This document shows positions 58,550 to 64,000 of a DNA stretch of 64,000 nt, in pieces. Each line of letters starts with the position of its first letter. Position 1 is the first letter of the stretch. A program made the translations under genes and the position numbers. Under the pieces are notes generated by a model. It made no database searches, was not told the origin of the DNA, and saw nothing but the letters and a program-made list of their open reading frames with translations. Source of the DNA: Vitis vinifera (Eukaryota; Streptophyta; Magnoliopsida; Vitales; Vitaceae); contig NC_081820.1 of assembly GCF_030704535.1 (NCBI RefSeq), positions 811,001 to 875,000 on the forward strand. Direction: 5' to 3'.

Positions 58550-61500
58550 TCATTCGGGCTTTCGACATGTAATGATAGCAAACTTAATCAGGCCCATCTT
58601 GTACCCTCGGATCATCAATGGCATCACCAATGCTCCTCTTATGGTTTTCCATCCTGATAAAGAAAACACTTAATGAATTAGAAACTAAGAAAATGGTGTA
58701 ACGAAAAGCTAATGCTCAGTTTGATGCAATGAAAATAATTTCATACCAAAAAAGAGAAAGACAACTACAGGGATACATGTGTTTTTCTTCATTCTACTCA
58801 TTGTGGAAATAACATCCACCCAATTTTTGAGTAAAACCTCTCCCCTGTATTACCAAAGCATGACACAAGTTGGAAAGGCTTCCTATATGACAGGGGTGAG
58901 CTCTATCACTTGGCCTTAAATTTGGTTGTTTAGGGGCAAGTGAACATGAAATTTTTGGTCAGAAATTATTTTCACTTCAACAAAAAGAGCCTGAGGACTA
59001 AAAAAGAGATGCATATAAGGTGATGAATGCTAAACTTACCACTGCGTAACAGTGATATGAAGCCCTTGAACGTCAAAGCAGAGCGTATCACTGCTGGCCA
59101 AAAGGGTGCAACATACTCAGACCAATCTGCGGCCTTGATATCCTGCAATAACGAATTGGGAACTTCTTGTGTTTAACATACATAATGGATAAAAAGCAGT
59201 TCATGGTCCATACACTGGGATAAGTCCAAACCTGAGCAGACAGCAGTCACATTCAAGGTGTGTGTGTGTGTTTTTTTTTTTAGCACACATTACATGCATT
59301 AATAGTCAGATTAGGTACCTGAAGAGATAGAGACTCAAGTAATTTGACATAATCAGTAGTAGAACACCAATCTGGAAGATAATAAGCACTGCAAATCTTG
59401 TCCAAGAGTGCTTTCTCCTCTGGCTTTAAGGATTCTTCAGAAGGGGAGAGATCCCTATGGCACCATGTTACAAGTATTATTGTGCCACCTGGGGCTACAA
59501 CTCGAGCCAACTCACTAACAAACTGACAAAGCCAACAAAATCAAGTAGAATAACATAAGTCAACATCCACAGCAACCAATACAATAACATGAAAATTAAG
59601 CATAGGTATTTGTTCAATGAATCAAAATCCAAGGAATGTAATATGATCAAAATACAAAGTGTGAGAGTGAAAGTGAGAAGAATCCACCTTTTTTTTGTCA
59701 GGCATGTGTTCTCCACTCTCCATGGACCAAACCAGATCAAATTGTCCATCAGGAAACGGTTGATCCAGAGCATCTGCAACTTGGAAAGATACCTGCTAAC
59801 CATTCACCATTGTCATATTCCCATGTTCCATGCCTACTATTTCTTGACTGAACTTAGGGAAAATTCAAGATAAAAATTGGGAAGAAAACTTTAGGGACTG
59901 GGAGACCAAATACCTTTTTCCAATAAAACCAACTAACAAGATAGATACAAGATAACCACTGATTACACATGTTGTGTTGGTACATGGACCAACAGTCTGT
60001 AATATAATCTCCGACAACCAAAATCTTAATATTGAGTTAAACTACTGGTACTTCAAAAGTTTAAGTTATTAGGTAATGAGTCAACAAACATTCTCGTGAC
60101 ATTCAAGAACCGCAAAGGTTAGATACCATGTTAAAACACCAATTAGCCAAAAAGTCTTAACCTATCTGATACTGACCCAGCCATCTATCTCATTAACTCC
60201 AAGAACCAAAATTTTTGATATAATATTAAACTACCAATAAATTCAAACCTTAAATTATTTGGTTGTGAATTAAAATCTGTCTTACGATCTCTAGTATCAT
60301 GTTAAACTATAAACTGATCAAAAAGCTTATGCTATTAGATAATGACCTCCAAGAAGGAAGGCTTTGATACCATGTGAAACTACCAATCAATCCAAACAAC
60401 TTAAACCATCAAACAATGATCCAAGAAACTATCTCATACCTCAAAAAACGAAAGCTTTTATACCATGTTAAATTATCAATTAATCCAAAAAAGCTAACAA
60501 TACTACAATCTTCAAAATCTGAAACACACCTTGCAAAACTAGCAATAAATCCAAAAATTTAAGGTACCAAGTTATATATGAACAACCTCCAAGAACCCAT
60601 GGTTGTGCTCAAATACCCTGTCAAACTACCCATTAATCCAAAAGCTAATAATATCACAACCTCCAAAACCAGGTGGTGTTTGTTTTTGTGGCTTTTTGCT
60701 GAAAGCAATTTAATTTTAGAATTTAGGTTGTTTGTTTTTCTACTTTTTCATGACTTATTATAAACTTTTTACTAAATAGAAAAAGCCAAAATATATAACT
60801 TTTTCTAAATAGAAAAAATAACATATTGATTTTTTTACTTTTTAATACTTAATAGAAATAAAATACTACAAAAACAAACAACTTAATATTTAACACTATT
60901 AAGCATTAAGGTTCTATTTAGAATTAAGTAAAAAAACAAACACCACCTGACTTAAACTACCAATTAATCCAAAAGCTAACTATATCACAAACTCCAAAAA
61001 TTAAAACACCCCTTGCCAAAACTACCACCAAATCCAAAAGTTTAAATTATAAAGTAATAAATTAACAACCTTCAAAAACCCTTGCTCTCGCTAGATGCCC
61101 TGTCAATTCATCAATATCACCACCTCCAAAAACCCAAACACCTTGCTAAACCACCAATAAATCCCCGTTTAAGTTATCAAGTAATAAACTAAACCCCGGC
61201 CACGTCAACCAACTAAAACGAAGCAACGCGCTCCCATCCGCCCGGTCCGGGGCGCGTAGGTGAGGCCTCACTATGTTAAAATAGGGATTAACTCAAAAGC
61301 TCAAACTACTAATAAATTCAAAAGCTGCCAAGTGGTGGGCCAAAATCTATATATTAAGCTGAATAGAATAGTAATGAATGATGATAAAACTAGACATGAA
61401 CTCGCACCTTGTCAGCCAAACCTTGGGATGCAGCAAGAGTCTGAGCCCTTTGAGCTTGGAGGGGACTGAGAGTAATCCCTTGGCAACTGGCCCCATACTT

Positions 61501-62040
61501 CTTAGCCAAGTACCTTGAGCTCCCTCCAATCCCACACCCCACATCCACCACTCTCTTTGGCCTCTTCTCTCCCTCCTCTGCAACAACACAAACACAGACA
61601 CCCACCGTCACGCGCCACTCACGCGCCACCACCTTAAACGGTAGAGAAATAAAGAAACACATAGCAAAAAAAAAAAAAGCAGGCGAACCGGAAACTCCGG
61701 CGAACCGGAGGCTCTCTTCGATCATTCGGATCTGAGCGAACCGGTGGTCGGCATCTGAAGCGGCGGAGTCCGGCTCGTAGAAGCCGTGGTGCATGTGGTC
61801 ACCCCAGATGTCCTCCCACAAGCCGGAAGACTGGTCGTAAAGCTCCGCTATGCCCTTCTTCAGCGACGCGTCCTCCGGCGACATCGTGGATATAGCCGCC
61901 GCCGTCAAACGTGCGAATCTCCTCGAAGTCGGCGCAGTCACCGCAGGTCGAGGCCACACGTGGGGTGGAGAAGGGAGGCGCTGGGGTGGCTGCAGCAGCG
62001 GTAACAGGTGGCACTTGCAGGACGCAGGAATGACTGCCAT
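58550..62040 (-). CDS. VTE4: Gamma-tocopherol methyltransferase
   Basis: Plastid enzyme that methylates gamma- and delta-tocopherol with S-adenosylmethionine to give alpha- and beta-tocopherol, the last step of vitamin E synthesis. Exons: 62040-61689, 61577-61408, 59792-59688, 59522-59319, 59142-59040 and 58653-58550; 1,038 bp, 345 residues, TGA. Residues 1-50 are Ser/Pro/Arg-rich with few acidic residues (a transit peptide). Then come KKGIAELYDQSSGLWEDIWG and HMHHGFYEP, SAM motif I VVDVGCGIGGSSRYLA (about 127-142), DLVWSMESGEHMPDK and GGTIILVTWCHRDLSPSE, with the C-terminus ending TCRKPE. The length matches the family (about 350). The exon 1 donor (CCG|GTTCGC) is weak, but it is the only one that gives a family-like junction to EEGEKRPKR. 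Intron 2 is enlarged by repeats and a MITE. All residues of motif I are intact, so I expect it to be functional. Confidence 0.94.
60100..61150. repeat. Diverged tandem repeat in VTE4 intron 2
   Basis: Eight or more irregular copies of a unit containing CCATGTTAAACTACCAATTA and ATCCAAAAGCT, followed by ACCTCCAAGAACCC, with spacings of about 60-110 bp. They fill most of the intron and are interrupted by the element at 60670-60949. Confidence 0.65.
60670..60949. mobile_element. MITE (hAT-like) in VTE4 intron 2
   Basis: A 280-bp non-coding element with perfect 18-bp terminal inverted repeats, CAGGTGGTGTTTGTTTTT at 60670 and its complement ending at 60949. The interior is AT-rich with ACTTTTT/AAAAAGT words. 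Flanking 8-mers TCCAAAAC and ACTTAAAC agree at 5 of 8 positions, so the target duplication is uncertain. Confidence 0.75.
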
Positions 62041-64000
62041 CGTAGCTTTCAGTTAAAAAGCCATGGTTCTGTAATGGTCCCTCCGCCTCCGACCCTTGAT
62101 TCATTTATTTAATAATTAATTTCATTTTCATTTATTATTTGGAGGATCGGTCTCTTTCATTAATTGCATATCTAAAGTTACCAGAATACCCTTCTCAGCT
62201 TATTAAAATAGAAAATGACACTTGAAATAAACCCATGGATTTTTGTTCAACCCTCCCATTTACAATTTTTTTTTTTAACAAATTTACCAATACTTTTCAC
62301 TGCCAATAATTTTTTTTAAAAAAAATAATCCTAAAATTAAATTTAAACTATATTCAATTTTTCTTATAAAATATTTTTTAAAAAATAAAAAATATAAATA
62401 TTTTATTTTTTTTTACATAATATGTAAATATATAATACTTTATAATAAAAAATAAGACTTTCGATTCTTTTTTAAATTTTCAAGAATTTGTTTCATTTAT
62501 AAATTCTCATCTTAAGTCATAAATGAAATTATGAATATGAAAATCATTTTTTTTTTTACGGCACAAGAACTTTGACCTTCATTTTTTAAGAGAGAGAATT
62601 TCGAAGAAGATAATTCTCATATATAAAAAAATAAAATAATTTTTTATTTCATAGTAACAATTTTTGAGTAATTATAAAATTCTTTATTTATTTGTCCTAT
62701 TTATTAGGTTGGATGAGATCGGTCCATTTACACACCCAAATCCAACTCCAATACTTTGAAATTGATAATATATTTTTATTTGAATAAAAATCTAGAAGCC
62801 TTCCTTATATATATATATATATATATATATATTTACTTTATAACATTATTTAATTCCAATTTAGATTAACTTTTAATTTTTTTAAACTATATTCAAAATT
62901 TCTTATAAAATAATATTAAAAAATTACAAAATATAAATAATATTTAAAAAAATTTACATTATATATAAATATATAATATTTTGAAATTGAGGGTATGTTT
63001 TTATTTGAATAAAAATCTCTCTATCTTGAAGAATCCAATAATTCCTTATATATATTTATCTTAGTATAAAAATACATTTCTATATAAATAAAAATGGTTG
63101 GGAAGATGCATTTTTTCATGTGGAAAATGGAAATGAGGGGAATTAGGCAAATGTCATGTCAAAGGCCACATATATATGTAGATACACAAGGCACATTTTT
63201 CTCCCATCCACCCTCCAGAGTTTAATGAAGTTATGAGTTTTGATGGTTAAAAAAGGAGAAAATAGAAGGTCACACAAAAAAATGTGAGAGGAAAATGACA
63301 ACTCAATGACTCTTAATTTCCCATTTTTGTATGAGCAAATGCTATTATAACTAGGATGACAATAGGGTGCCTTCTAAACCACGGCTCGTCACCATTCCAA
63401 CCCAACTTATTTATTCAAAATAATTCTCATCTTATTTTATTTAATTTAAAAAAAAATTATTTTATTTTAAATTATATTAAAATAATATATTTTTATAAAT
63501 AATTAAAATATAAAAAATTTTATAAATTATTTTATTATTATTATTACGTATTAAAAATAAGAAAATTAAAATTAATTTAATTTTATATAACAATCAAAAC
63601 TAGGATAAAGCCAGACAAAGCAATACCCAAACCCACCCTTAACCCATATCGGTTTTAAAAAAAAAAAATTCAAATTCGTCCTTAATCTGTTTATTTAAAT
63701 TTCAAACTTGTTGTATTAGTGATAGAACGAAGTAAGATGAGTACTAAAAAAAAAAATCTATCTTCAACATTGCAAAAGAATAAGATGATAAAATTGATAA
63801 TTCGGAGTTATTCCGCATGTATTGAAACTTTTCTTTATAGCCATTTTCTTTACATTCAAATAAACTCCTTACCAATATCAATAAGACCTATTGCCAATAG
63901 CTTCCTATTGTTTTTCACGCTCCTTACCTTGTCTTTCTCATGTTCCTTCCTCTCAACAATTAATACATTTGTTTTCTAGTTCAATCAAAGGTAAAAAATT
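62041..64000. other. VTE4 upstream region and AT-rich intergenic DNA
   Basis: The first 100-200 bp are presumably the VTE4 leader and promoter; I see no clear single element. An (AT)n run lies at 62803-62832. Two diverged direct copies of a segment containing TATTTGAATAAAAATCT occur at about 62740-62830 and 62985-63060, with similar AT-rich sequence before each. The stretch 63350-63720 looks like a dispersed repeat. A plus-strand frame at 63719-63979 has no recognisable features. Confidence 0.4.

Noticed and set aside
1..64000. CRISPR arrays, tRNA and rRNA genes, bacterial-type operons
   Set aside because: No regularly spaced identical repeats, no cloverleaf with TTCGA-type box B, and no rRNA-like conserved blocks were seen. 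The window is clearly nuclear plant DNA.

Overview
This is a stretch of plant nuclear genome, most likely from a woody eudicot; grapevine is my best guess, from the repeat types and gene structures, but it is not proven. The DNA is AT-rich. Its genes have many introns with GT-AG borders (one GC-AG), and it is heavily invaded by LTR retrotransposons, LINEs and MITE-like elements. I see no bacterial or organellar features, no CRISPR array and no convincing tRNA or rRNA gene.

Layout. 1-2400: a broken pentatricopeptide-repeat (PPR) gene on the minus strand, with a TGGGCCC palindrome upstream and a tandem repeat rich in TTGTACA beyond its 3' side. 3147-5223: an anonymous element bounded by TG...CA and TATAA duplications, best read as a solo LTR. 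8121-14744: a structurally complete but dead Ty1-copia element (193-bp LTRs, primer-binding site, polypurine tract, TATAA duplications). Its gag region is replaced by about 2.7 kb of foreign sequence that includes an antisense, intronless shikimate-kinase-like gene copy. 18520-31799: an apparently intact 23-exon gene for alanyl-tRNA synthetase on the minus strand. Intron 13 holds a large inverted duplication of a wall-associated-kinase (WAK) fragment. 33785-39639: a three-exon gene for an ELKS/Rab6-interacting/CAST-like coiled-coil protein on the minus strand. Its second intron contains a LINE of about 4 kb on the opposite strand, which itself carries a nested hAT-like insertion. 39843-43197: a second, internally deleted copia element with TAAAT duplications, about 200 bp upstream of that gene's ATG. 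44000-47400: several retroposon fragments and a perfect 21-bp inverted repeat. 49340-50660: two possible 5' non-coding exons and a promoter-like region with a G-box and telo-box. 50700-58300: AT-rich intergenic DNA with a Tourist-like MITE, a promoter-like cluster with no gene, and a 322-bp tandem repeat related to the one at 630-1240. 58550-62040: a complete six-exon gamma-tocopherol methyltransferase gene (VTE4 type) on the minus strand, whose last exon has a decayed tandem copy just downstream.

The three intact genes are unrelated housekeeping or metabolic genes (cytosolic translation, membrane traffic or coiled-coil scaffold, plastid vitamin E synthesis) and do not form a pathway. The strongest candidates for something new are the intronic WAK inverted duplication, which would be transcribed as a long hairpin within the alanyl-tRNA synthetase pre-mRNA, and the host-gene capture inside the first copia element.
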